DNA of 5,435 nucleotides from Bacteroidales bacterium UBA1064 (GTDB lineage: Bacteria; Bacteroidota; Bacteroidia; Bacteroidales; Tenuifilaceae): NCBI GenBank assembly GCA_002316235.1, contig DCDD01000114.1:1-5435 (forward strand), written 5' to 3'. The notes below the pieces were generated by a model. The model made no database searches. It saw nothing but the letters and a program-made list of their open reading frames with translations, and was not told where the DNA came from. The position numbers were made by a program, and so were the translations under genes. Below, piece by piece: positions 1-5,435 of the stretch (its first letter is position 1; each line of letters begins with the position of its first letter).

Positions 1-22
1 GTTTGCTTTGGGTTTTAAGCAC

Positions 23-1537
23 CTAGCTGCTGCGGTACTTTTTGAAAATTATGTTGTAGGCAGCCCCGAATAGGTAGCGTATGTCGGTAAACAAAGGATG
101 TTTATCGTAGGCATCAAGGTACTTTACCTCCGAGGCCATTATCTCCTCCAGCGTTTTGGGATTGTCCATGTAGAACGGTGGAACCAAACCCGGTTTATAC
201 TTTATCCGGCGTTCCTGCAGCTCGGGTGTGTAGAGGTTGAAGTATTGCTCGCTAAGGGGTCGAACGCCAACTATCTTAAGCTCACCACGAAAAAGGTTTG
301 TAATCATGGGCAGCTCATCTATCCATAATCTTCTCATTACTGCACCAAGGGTTGATACCCTAAAGTCGTTTCGAAACTTGCCGCCCTCCTCCAGGTTATG
401 CAGGTTGAAAATATACTCCTGCAGGTATTCGGAGTAGGGGTGCATGGTCCGGAATTTATACACCCTGATAATTTTCCCGTTCTTTCCTACCCTGCGAAGC
501 TTGATAATGGGACCGTAGGTTGGTTCCTCGTCGAAAAAGGGCTTTCGGTTCTTGATGGCCACTACGTATTGTAGCTTTTCTATTTCGGTCTCGTTATTTA
601 CGTAAAAGCCGCAGGAGTATAGCCTCCCCAGCAGTTCTGCCCTGCTAATCACGCGGTTTTCACCTCGAGTCAGAAAAAAGTAGATACCCTTGGTTAGCGA
701 GAACTTCGGGAAAACCCTTTTAACTACGTAGTCGAAGAAGTAGTATATCCAATTTATCACCGGGGGAAACTTTGAAAGTATTCGCTTTTTGCGCTGCTCC
801 TGCGTTTCGGCCATGCAAACGAATATTCCACCCCGTGGCAGCTTCTGGTTAACTGCCTCAAAAAACTTGTTAATCCTGCGAATGTCGTTTGTTCGTTTCA
901 GGTTGATTAGGGTGTCGAAATAGCCATCGGGTTGGTTTATAATGTTGAATGGGGTAGTGGTGGACACTATCAGCGTTTTATCATCAAATAATCGGGTGTT
1001 GGTATTTAGGTACTCGTAAACCTCGTTCCCAAATTCTGCTTGTAACGTTCGCTTAATCAGCTCAACCCTCATGGGGTTGGGTGCCCTGGTTGTTTGGATG
1101 GGCGGGGTACGACGCTTTACGCTCCGCTCAATCATCCCCAGCAAATTATCGGGGATAACCCTGATTCGCTTTAATCCGGCCCAAAGGTTGTATATGAATA
1201 GCTCCAGCAGGGTTACCATCAGAATGGTGTTGAACACGATAAACCGGGAGTACCTGTCGGACCGGGTGAAGTATATGAGAAAAGTTACAACGGCAAATGC
1301 CAGGAGGTTTGATTTAATAATATTTGCTGATATTTTTCGGGCCGAATGGGTTGTAAACACATACTTCTCGAAAACTATTGACGTTGCAATCCATATCAGG
1401 GCAAAGAGCAGAAGTGCATTCTGGTAGCTCTCCAGGTAGCTGGCAAAACTTACCCCTTTCAGCAGTACCGATAGGTAGAAAGCTACCAGTATCAACATCA
1501 GGTCTATAATTATCAGTATGAAAATACGCTTGTTCAT
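23..1537 (-). CDS. Membrane-anchored sugar transferase (polyprenyl-phosphate phosphoglycosyltransferase family) with atypical middle domain
   Basis: The protein probably starts a surface polysaccharide by moving a sugar phosphate from a nucleotide sugar to a polyprenyl phosphate in the inner membrane. Four hydrophobic segments lie near residues 5-26, 40-56, 73-90 and 98-120. The C-terminal third (about 340-504) is a bacterial sugar transferase domain: YGP then RRVG..GK at 341-354, KFRTM at 361-365, the Asp-Glu catalytic pair in IDELP at D407/E408, GVRPL at 419-423 and KPGL at 448-451. Residues 155-330 are odd. They lack an obvious CoA-binding Rossmann domain and instead resemble the second half of a class I methyltransferase (LPRGGIFV at 233-240, RAELLGRLYSCGF at 299-311), without a visible glycine-rich SAM motif. 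The hydrophobic helix that normally directly precedes the catalytic domain is also not evident. The start is ATG with the first transmembrane helix immediately after it; the stop is TAG. The gene stands alone here, divergent from the isomerase. The family is clear; the donor sugar is unknown. Confidence 0.88.
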   Translation of the reverse strand: MNKRIFILIIIDLMLILVAFYLSVLLKGVSFASYLESYQNALLLFALIWIATSIVFEKYVFTTHSARKISANIIKSNLLAFAVVTFLIYFTRSDRYSRFIVFNTILMVTLLELFIYNLWAGLKRIRVIPDNLLGMIERSVKRRTPPIQTTRAPNPMRVELIKRTLQAEFGNEVYEYLNTNTRLFDDKTLIVSTTTPFNIINQPDGYFDTLINLKRTNDIRRINKFFEAVNQKLPRGGIFVCMAETQEQRKKRILSKFPPVINWIYYFFDYVVKRVFPKFSLTKGIYFFLTRGENRVISRAELLGRLYSCGFYVNNETEIEKLQYVVAIKNRKPFFDEEPTYGPIIKLRRVGKNGKIIRVYKFRTMHPYSEYLQEYIFNLHNLEEGGKFRNDFRVSTLGAVMRRLWIDELPMITNLFRGELKIVGVRPLSEQYFNLYTPELQERRIKYKPGLVPPFYMDNPKTLEEIMASEVKYLDAYDKHPLFTDIRYLFGAAYNIIFKKYRSS

Positions 1538-1575
1538 GTTGGCTTAGCCTTTGTACCTTTTTAAATCCAATTTAC

Positions 1576-1595
1576 CTGCTGCAAATGGCCAGCAG
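1576..1595. repeat. Small inverted repeat in the sugar transferase leader
   Basis: CTGCTG at 1576-1581 pairs with CAGCAG at 1590-1595 around an 8-base loop, giving a 6-bp GC-rich stem. On the plus strand it is followed by a short T run (1597-1601), so it superficially resembles a terminator, but no gene runs into it from the left on that strand. On the minus strand it would sit about 40-60 bases upstream of the sugar transferase ATG, in its leader or promoter region. The function is unknown and it may be chance. Confidence 0.35.
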
Positions 1596-1769
1596 ATTTT
1601 TAAAAAATGTAAAATTACCTTTAAAATATAACCTTTTGACCTAAAAGAGGTTCAATTTTTTATGAATCATGCTATTTTGAATGTTAAGGCAATGATACAT
1701 TATACCAACGCCATGAAGGAACCCCACGATTTTCTGATAAGCAATTTCATTCCAATTTATTAACGCGTT

Positions 1770-1800
1770 TTTGGGTAAATTTGCCATTAGTTTAAATTTG
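1770..1800 (+). promoter_or_regulatory. Bacteroidota-type promoter for the isomerase-aldolase pair
   Basis: TTTG at 1770-1773 is followed after exactly 19 bases by TAAATTTG at 1793-1800. This matches the primary sigma consensus known for Bacteroides and relatives (-33 TTTG, -7 TAnnTTTG). Transcription would begin a few bases downstream, near 1805-1810, leaving a leader of about 45-50 bases before the TTG start at 1855. A second identical TAAATTTG lies at 1776-1783 inside the spacer, but no TTTG lies at the right distance upstream of it. The match is exact; use of the site is inferred. Confidence 0.65.
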
Positions 1801-1809
1801 GTGGTGCTT

Positions 1810-1842
1810 ATGAGAGTGGATAAGCCCTCCTTAACCCATTAG
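1810..1842 (+). other. Ten-codon upstream ORF in frame with the isomerase gene
   Basis: An ATG at 1810 opens a frame of ten codons (MRVDKPSLTH) ending in TAG at 1840-1842. The frame is the same as that of the isomerase, and only four codons separate the stop from the isomerase TTG at 1855. Homology to MtnA begins at the TTG, so these residues are not needed by the enzyme. The mini-ORF could deliver ribosomes to the weak TTG by reinitiation, could be a leader peptide, or could be chance. Depending on the exact transcription start, its ATG may be only a few bases into the mRNA. Confidence 0.25.
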
Positions 1843-1854
1843 CGAAAGAAAGAG

Positions 1855-2967
1855 TTGAAGGTAAACGGAGTTAACTATCGGACGATATGGCTGGAGGATG
1901 GCAGCAGCCCATGCGTTAAAATAATTGACCAGCGATACCTGCCCCATCGGTTTGTAGTTGAGCCTATTGAAAGCTTTGATGGGTTACTACGGGCAATTTC
2001 CGAAATGCACCTTAGGGGAGCCGGCTTAATTGGCGTAGCGGCAGCCTTTGGGATCTACCTTGCAGTGTGGGAGCAAAGAAACCTTGTCAATTTTCAGGAG
2101 GCGTTGGAGAAGTGTGCCTTAAAGCTGATTAAAACACGTCCTACTGCCGTAAACCTGAGATGGGCGGTTGAAAGGCAGCTGGAAGTTCTTGCAGGGGTTG
2201 AGAATCCCGACGATAGGGTGGCCATTGCACGTCAAACGGCTATAGATATTGCCGAAGACGATGCTGGTTGCTGTCGGAAAATTGGGCTGGAGGGAGTAGG
2301 TTTAATTGAGGACATTGCCCGCAACAAGAATGGCGGAGTGGTCAATATTCTAACCCATTGCAATGCAGGATGGCTGGCTTTTACCGATTATGGATCAGCC
2401 CTGGCTCCCGTTTACGAGGCATGGCGAAGGGGTGTAAGGCTGCATGTTTGGGTTGACGAAACCCGGCCACGCAACCAGGGTGCATCGCTTACTGCATGGG
2501 AACTGCTCAACGAGGGAATTACCCACACGGTGATAGCCGATAACACTGGAGGACACCTCATGCAGCATGGGTTGGTGGATTTGGTGTTAACCGGTGCTGA
2601 CCGTATCACCACCAACGGAGATGCTGCCAACAAAATTGGTACCTACCTTAAAGCTCTTGCTGCCCACGACAACGGGGTTCCATTTTACATTGCAGCGCCT
2701 TCATCCACCTTCGACTGGTCGCTCAGCGACGGGCTTTCGCAGATACCCATCGAGCAGCGCCATCCCGATGAGGTGCGGTACGTTGGTGGCTGGCTGGATG
2801 GCAGGCTTCAAAACGTGCTGGTTTGCCCTGATGAAAGCCCTGCCGCCAACTTTGCCTTCGATGTTACACCCGCCCGATTAATTTCCGGGATTATTACCGA
2901 ACGGGGAATTTGCAAGCCCTTACCTGCTGGCATAAAGAAAGTTTTTCCTGAAAAATTCAACTATTGA
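1855..2967 (+). CDS. mtnA: S-methyl-5-thioribose-1-phosphate isomerase family protein (MtnA / DrdI-like)
   Basis: This cytosolic aldose-ketose isomerase of the eIF2B alpha/beta/delta-like fold converts 5-methylthioribose-1-phosphate, or a similar 5-deoxy pentose-1-phosphate, to the ribulose-1-phosphate. At 370 residues it has normal family length. Visible motifs in order are RTIW near residue 9, IIDQRYLPH at 23-31, RGAGLIG at 54-60, RPTAVNL at 95-101, THCNAG at 167-172 with the expected catalytic Cys169, DETRP at 201-205, LTAWEL at 212-217, GADRI at 247-251 with catalytic Asp249, and NGDAANKIGTY at 254-264. One difference is RGAGLIG where MtnA usually reads RGAPAIG. The start is TTG: the frame is closed by TAG at 1840-1842, the next in-frame ATG is at residue 51, and family similarity begins at residue 1 (MKVNG..YRTIW). 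A purine-rich stretch precedes the TTG. The gene overlaps the aldolase by 4 bases, suggesting a shared pathway. Family assignment is firm; the exact substrate is not. Confidence 0.92.
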   Translation: MKVNGVNYRTIWLEDGSSPCVKIIDQRYLPHRFVVEPIESFDGLLRAISEMHLRGAGLIGVAAAFGIYLAVWEQRNLVNFQEALEKCALKLIKTRPTAVNLRWAVERQLEVLAGVENPDDRVAIARQTAIDIAEDDAGCCRKIGLEGVGLIEDIARNKNGGVVNILTHCNAGWLAFTDYGSALAPVYEAWRRGVRLHVWVDETRPRNQGASLTAWELLNEGITHTVIADNTGGHLMQHGLVDLVLTGADRITTNGDAANKIGTYLKALAAHDNGVPFYIAAPSSTFDWSLSDGLSQIPIEQRHPDEVRYVGGWLDGRLQNVLVCPDESPAANFAFDVTPARLISGIITERGICKPLPAGIKKVFPEKFNY

Positions 2968-3569
2968 ACGAGAAGGGCATTATTAAATTCAGGTGCAGCT
3001 GGGTTAACGCCGACCCTCTTCCCTACGAAGCGGTTGCCGACTTGAACCGTTGGCGTTGCATACTCTACAACAAAGGTCTGGTTGGAGTGGATTGTAACGG
3101 GGTTGGTTTTGGAAACCTGAGCAAGCGTTACCTTCTCAACCAGTTCGTCATTACAGGCTCAGGAACAGGACAACTTACCGAGCTTACCACCATGCACTAC
3201 ACGCTGGTTACAGATTTCAGCATTGGGCGTAACTGGGTGGAGGCCAAAGGCCCGGTTATTGCTTCTTCCGAATCGCTTACCCATGCCGCACTTTACCAGT
3301 GCGATAAGGCAATTAAGGCGGTGTTCCACATTCACAACCTTGAACTTTGGAAGCGGATTATCGGGAAAGTGCCCACAACGCTGTCTAATGCCGAGTACGG
3401 GACTCCCCAAATGGCCATGGAAATCAAAAGGCTATACAGACAAACCGATCTCCGTAAAACCAGAGTGCTGGTCATGGCTGGTCACCAGGAGGGAATTATG
3501 GCCTTTGGCCTTGATGCCGATGAAGCAGGGAAGCGTATTTTATCGCTCATGAAGGAATACAACCCATAA
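2964..3569 (+). CDS. Class II aldolase/adducin family protein, likely acting after the MtnA-type isomerase
   Basis: This 201-residue protein has the metal-dependent class II aldolase layout (FucA, RhaD, AraD and MtnB relatives). Visible elements are GFGNLS at 48-53, SGTG at 66-69 for phosphate or glycine-loop contacts, SSE at 101-103 supplying the acidic catalytic residue E103, HIH with metal ligands H122 and H124, and GHQEGIMAFG with the third histidine H174. All expected metal-site residues are present. The start is TTG at 2964, inside the isomerase stop (TTGA overlap). The frame is closed by TGA at 2949-2951 and no other early start exists, so translation is probably coupled. By context it should act on the ribulose-1-phosphate made by the upstream enzyme, either splitting it to dihydroxyacetone phosphate plus an aldehyde (DHAP shunt, DrdA-like) or dehydrating it (MtnB). 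It does not look closely like Bacillus MtnB, so aldolase is preferred. The stop is TAA. Family is sure, substrate inferred. Confidence 0.85.
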   Translation: MNEKGIIKFRCSWVNADPLPYEAVADLNRWRCILYNKGLVGVDCNGVGFGNLSKRYLLNQFVITGSGTGQLTELTTMHYTLVTDFSIGRNWVEAKGPVIASSESLTHAALYQCDKAIKAVFHIHNLELWKRIIGKVPTTLSNAEYGTPQMAMEIKRLYRQTDLRKTRVLVMAGHQEGIMAFGLDADEAGKRILSLMKEYNP

Positions 3570-3703
3570 GCCAAGTTTTTGAGGCAGTGCTATAAACTTC
3601 GCGGATAAATCTTTACTACCTACCTTCCATTCTTTCCGTCCTACTAAAACAATGAAGTTCAGTTGTCGCATAGCAGCTACCCCAAACTTTAGCTCAGGGG
3701 CGA

Positions 3704-3727
3704 TTGGTTAATTTTTCCATTAACTAA
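3704..3727. repeat. Nine-bp hairpin, possible transcription terminator or structured RNA element
   Basis: TTGGTTAAT at 3704-3712 pairs with ATTAACTAA at 3719-3727 (one G-T wobble) around a 6-base loop TTTTCC. It lies about 135 bases after the aldolase stop. No T run follows on the plus strand, so it is a poor intrinsic terminator. The flanking CTCAG (3693-3697) and CTGAG (3735-3739) can pair around it and would make a longer interrupted stem. Confidence 0.4.
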
Positions 3728-3749
3728 AAATTTGCTGAGTAGGCATACA

Positions 3750-3764
3750 CAGGCTTTACGCCTG
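3750..3764. repeat. GC-rich five-bp hairpin
   Basis: CAGGC at 3750-3754 and GCCTG at 3760-3764 are perfect inverted copies around a 5-base loop TTTAC. It lies just downstream of the larger 3693-3739 structure and may be part of the same RNA fold or terminator region. There is no following T run, so its role is unassigned. Confidence 0.35.
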
Positions 3765-3884
3765 GCTGATTAGTTCAAACAACAGATGATTTTTCCGCAC
3801 GAGCTCGGCAACATTGACAAACCCACTACATCTACACTTTTGTTTTTTTGCTTCATATTTTATGCTTGTTTTGATAACTTTTTA

Positions 3885-3892
3885 TAAGTTTG
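3885..3892 (+). promoter_or_regulatory. Possible -7 element of the sppA promoter
   Basis: TAAGTTTG is an exact match to the Bacteroidota -7 consensus TAnnTTTG and lies 82 bases upstream of the sppA ATG in a T-rich stretch. The -33 TTTG is not at the ideal 19-21 base distance; the nearest candidate is TTG at 3866-3868, 16 bases upstream. An alternative is TATGCTTG at 3861-3868 (one mismatch) with TTTG at 3839-3842, spacing 18. A promoter in this stretch is likely, but which box is used is uncertain. Confidence 0.4.
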
Positions 3893-3974
3893 AGTTTTAA
3901 AAGGTGGAATGCCTGTTTGCAGAGCAAATCTGAAAATTCAACTTTTAGTAGTAATCATCTAAAAAACCTGTATC

Positions 3975-5435
3975 ATGAAAAGTTTTTTTAAATACTTGCT
4001 TGCCACCATAGTTGGCGTGCTGCTGTCGTTTCTTCTGATATTTTTGATAATGATGGGTATTGCCGGCAGCATGGTTTCATCAGCCGATAAAGCTGTTGAG
4101 GTAAAGGACAACTCTATTCTTTACATGGATTTAAAAAACGAGATTGTTGATAGGGCAAGCAGCAACCCCTTTGAAACACTCGACCTGGCAACTTTCGAAC
4201 CCCAGAAAAACCTTGGCCTTAATGAGATACTAAAAGCAATTGCCAAGGCAAAGGATGACCCAAGAATTAAGGGAATTTTGCTGGAGTTTGACGTGGTCAA
4301 TGCTGGTGCTGCAACAACCGGCGAAATCCGTGAGGCCCTGAGGGAATTTAAGGAGTCGGGTAAGTTTGTTGTTAGCTATAGTGATACCTATAGCCAAAAA
4401 GCATACTACCTGGCCTCTGTAGCCGACAGCATCTACCTTAACCCCGAGGGGATGGTGGAGTGGCTCGGCCTGCGTTCCGAAATTATGTTCTACAAAAAAG
4501 CGCTTGAAAAGCTGGATGTTGAACCACAGATTATCCGTCATGGCAAGTTTAAAAGCGCTGTTGAGCCATTCATGAGTGAAAGGATGAGCCCCGAGAATCG
4601 CGAGCAAACTCTTACCTACCTTTCCTCTATTTGGGGCAGTTGGGTTGATGAAATTTCAAAATCCCGTAACATAGCTGTTGCAGAGCTTAACCGCCTGGCC
4701 GACAACATGGAGGTGTACGATGGTAAATCCTGCATGAAGTCGAAGCTGGTTGACAGCCTGATATACAAGGATCAGCTGTTAGAGAAGCTTAAGGCTTTTA
4801 CAGGAATACCCGAAAATCGTAACCTGAATACCGTTACCTTGGAGAAATACTTCAAGGTGCCTCCCGTTCAAAAAACGGCTTTCTCCAAAAACAAAATAGC
4901 TGTTATTTATGCCCAGGGAGAGATTGGCATGGGTGATGGTAGCAATACGGCAATTGGCTCGGAAGGTCTTTCGAAGGCCATTCGTCAGGCTAGGCGCGAT
5001 AGCACTATCAAGGCCATTGTTTTCCGCATCAACTCTCCTGGTGGTAGTGCTCTTGCCTCCGAGGTGATATGGCGAGAAGTTGAGCTGGCCGGACAGGCTA
5101 AACCTCTTGTGGTATCAATGGGCGATGTGGCTGCTTCGGGTGGGTACTATATTGCTTCACCTGCAACCACCATTCTTGCCAGTCCAACCACCATAACGGG
5201 TTCTATTGGGGTCTTCGGCCTATTCTTCAACCTTCAAAAAACTTTAGATAAAAAGTTGGGTATTAACGTGGATGTGGTGAAAACCAACGCCCATTCCGAC
5301 TTTTTCTCCATGTTTCGCCCTATGACTGCCGAGGAAAAGGCTGTGGGACAGCGTTTTGTTGAGCAAACCTACCAGACCTTTATCGGGCATGTTTCTCAGG
5401 GAAGAGGCATTCCCGTGGAAAGAGTTGACGAGATC
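3975..5435 (+). CDS. sppA: Signal peptide peptidase SppA, long (two-domain) type, 3' end cut by the window
   Basis: SppA is a membrane-anchored serine-lysine protease of family S49 that degrades signal peptides left in the membrane after secretion. The 487 codons visible begin with an N-terminal hydrophobic anchor (about residues 8-32). The first S49 repeat runs roughly 75-275 and contains GKFKSAVEPF, whose Lys193 matches the catalytic general-base lysine (Lys209 of the E. coli enzyme). The second repeat starts near 307 (KIAVIYAQGEI) and contains INSPGGS at 352-358, then GDVAASGGYY with the nucleophile Ser388, then TITGSIGVFG. The catalytic dyad is therefore intact and split between the two repeats, as in the 67-kDa E. 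coli-type protein. Family members are usually about 590-620 residues, so about 100 or more residues are missing beyond the window. The start ATG is followed directly by Lys and the anchor; no strong ribosome binding site is seen. Confidence 0.95.
   Translation, partial: MKSFFKYLLATIVGVLLSFLLIFLIMMGIAGSMVSSADKAVEVKDNSILYMDLKNEIVDRASSNPFETLDLATFEPQKNLGLNEILKAIAKAKDDPRIKGILLEFDVVNAGAATTGEIREALREFKESGKFVVSYSDTYSQKAYYLASVADSIYLNPEGMVEWLGLRSEIMFYKKALEKLDVEPQIIRHGKFKSAVEPFMSERMSPENREQTLTYLSSIWGSWVDEISKSRNIAVAELNRLADNMEVYDGKSCMKSKLVDSLIYKDQLLEKLKAFTGIPENRNLNTVTLEKYFKVPPVQKTAFSKNKIAVIYAQGEIGMGDGSNTAIGSEGLSKAIRQARRDSTIKAIVFRINSPGGSALASEVIWREVELAGQAKPLVVSMGDVAASGGYYIASPATTILASPTTITGSIGVFGLFFNLQKTLDKKLGINVDVVKTNAHSDFFSMFRPMTAEEKAVGQRFVEQTYQTFIGHVSQGRGIPVERVDEI

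Larger units (their letters stand above)
1538..1854. other. Divergent intergenic region (317 bases)
   Basis: This AT-rich gap separates the leftward sugar transferase from the rightward isomerase-aldolase pair. The right end holds a convincing promoter and a short upstream ORF, listed separately. The left end holds a small hairpin that would lie in the sugar transferase leader. I searched the minus strand for a TAnnTTTG element for the sugar transferase and found only one-mismatch versions (for example at 1567-1574 and 1690-1697) without a properly spaced TTTG, so its promoter is not assigned. A 33-codon ATG-to-TAA frame at 1662-1763 exists but looks like chance. Confidence 0.7.
3570..3974. 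other. Intergenic region between the aldolase and sppA (405 bases)
   Basis: No credible gene is seen here. The longest readable piece noticed is a 19-codon ATG frame at 3652-3711. The middle (about 3680-3765) is rich in inverted repeats: a 9-bp hairpin at 3704-3727, an enclosing CTCAG/CTGAG pair (3693-3697 with 3735-3739) and a 5-bp GC-rich hairpin at 3750-3764. The right part (3838-3900) is strongly T-rich and contains a TAnnTTTG box. There is no classical hairpin plus T-run terminator directly after the aldolase stop. The gap length suggests sppA is transcribed on its own. Confidence 0.65.

Noticed and set aside
1071..1427. A 118-codon plus-strand open frame inside the sugar transferase gene
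   Set aside because: It is antisense to the membrane and middle regions of a clear family protein and shows no domain of its own.
1576..1601. Hairpin plus T run as an intrinsic terminator on the plus strand
   Set aside because: No plus-strand gene lies upstream of it; the stem is only 6 bp, and the T run is short and followed directly by A residues.
1662..1763. A 33-codon ATG-to-TAA frame on the plus strand upstream of the isomerase
   Set aside because: It has no ribosome binding site or recognisable sequence features, and a frame this short is expected by chance in a 317-base AT-rich gap.
3652..3711. A 19-codon ATG frame in the gap after the aldolase
   Set aside because: It is too short, without supporting signals, and runs into the hairpin region.
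3684..3790. tRNA-like fragments: TAGCTCAG near 3690 (D-arm-like) and GTTCAAAC near 3773 (T-loop-like)
   Set aside because: The two pieces are about 81 bases apart, too far for a tRNA even with a long variable arm, and the bases flanking the T-loop-like piece do not form a T stem. There is no acceptor stem.
4230..4607. A 125-codon open frame on the minus strand
   Set aside because: It lies entirely within the first S49 repeat of sppA, whose plus-strand translation is clearly conserved, so it is a shadow frame.

Overview
The window looks like chromosomal DNA of a member of the Bacteroidota. Three things suggest this. The gene starts lack clear Shine-Dalgarno sequences. Two intergenic regions carry boxes matching the Bacteroidota -7 element TAnnTTTG, one with a TTTG -33 element at the expected spacing. 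The proteins have a Bacteroidota flavour, including a long two-domain SppA and a polyprenyl-phosphate sugar transferase. I cannot name a genus. No tRNA, rRNA, insertion sequence, CRISPR array or other mobile element is visible.

Layout: (1) 23-1537, minus strand: a 504-residue membrane-anchored sugar (phosphoglycosyl) transferase with an unusual middle domain. (2) 1538-1854: a divergent intergenic region with a small hairpin, a good promoter (1770-1800) for the rightward genes and a tiny in-frame upstream ORF. (3) 1855-3569, plus strand: a two-gene unit, an MtnA-family sugar-1-phosphate isomerase followed by a class II aldolase. The two overlap by 4 bases and both are read from TTG starts. (4) 3570-3974: a 405-base gap with no credible gene, holding two hairpins and a possible promoter. 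(5) 3975 to the window edge: the first 487 codons of signal peptide peptidase SppA, truncated by the end of the window.

The most informative unit is the isomerase-aldolase pair. MtnA-type enzymes convert 5-methylthioribose-1-phosphate (or 5-deoxyribose-1-phosphate) to the ribulose-1-phosphate form. A class II aldolase can then split this into dihydroxyacetone phosphate and a small aldehyde. That is the logic of the DHAP shunt and of the DrdI-DrdA 5-deoxyribose disposal route, which clear the nucleoside by-products of S-adenosylmethionine enzymes. The tight coupling of the two genes, with no other methionine-salvage gene in view, favours such a route over the classical Met cycle, but the substrate is an inference. 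The sugar transferase and SppA appear functionally unrelated to this pair.
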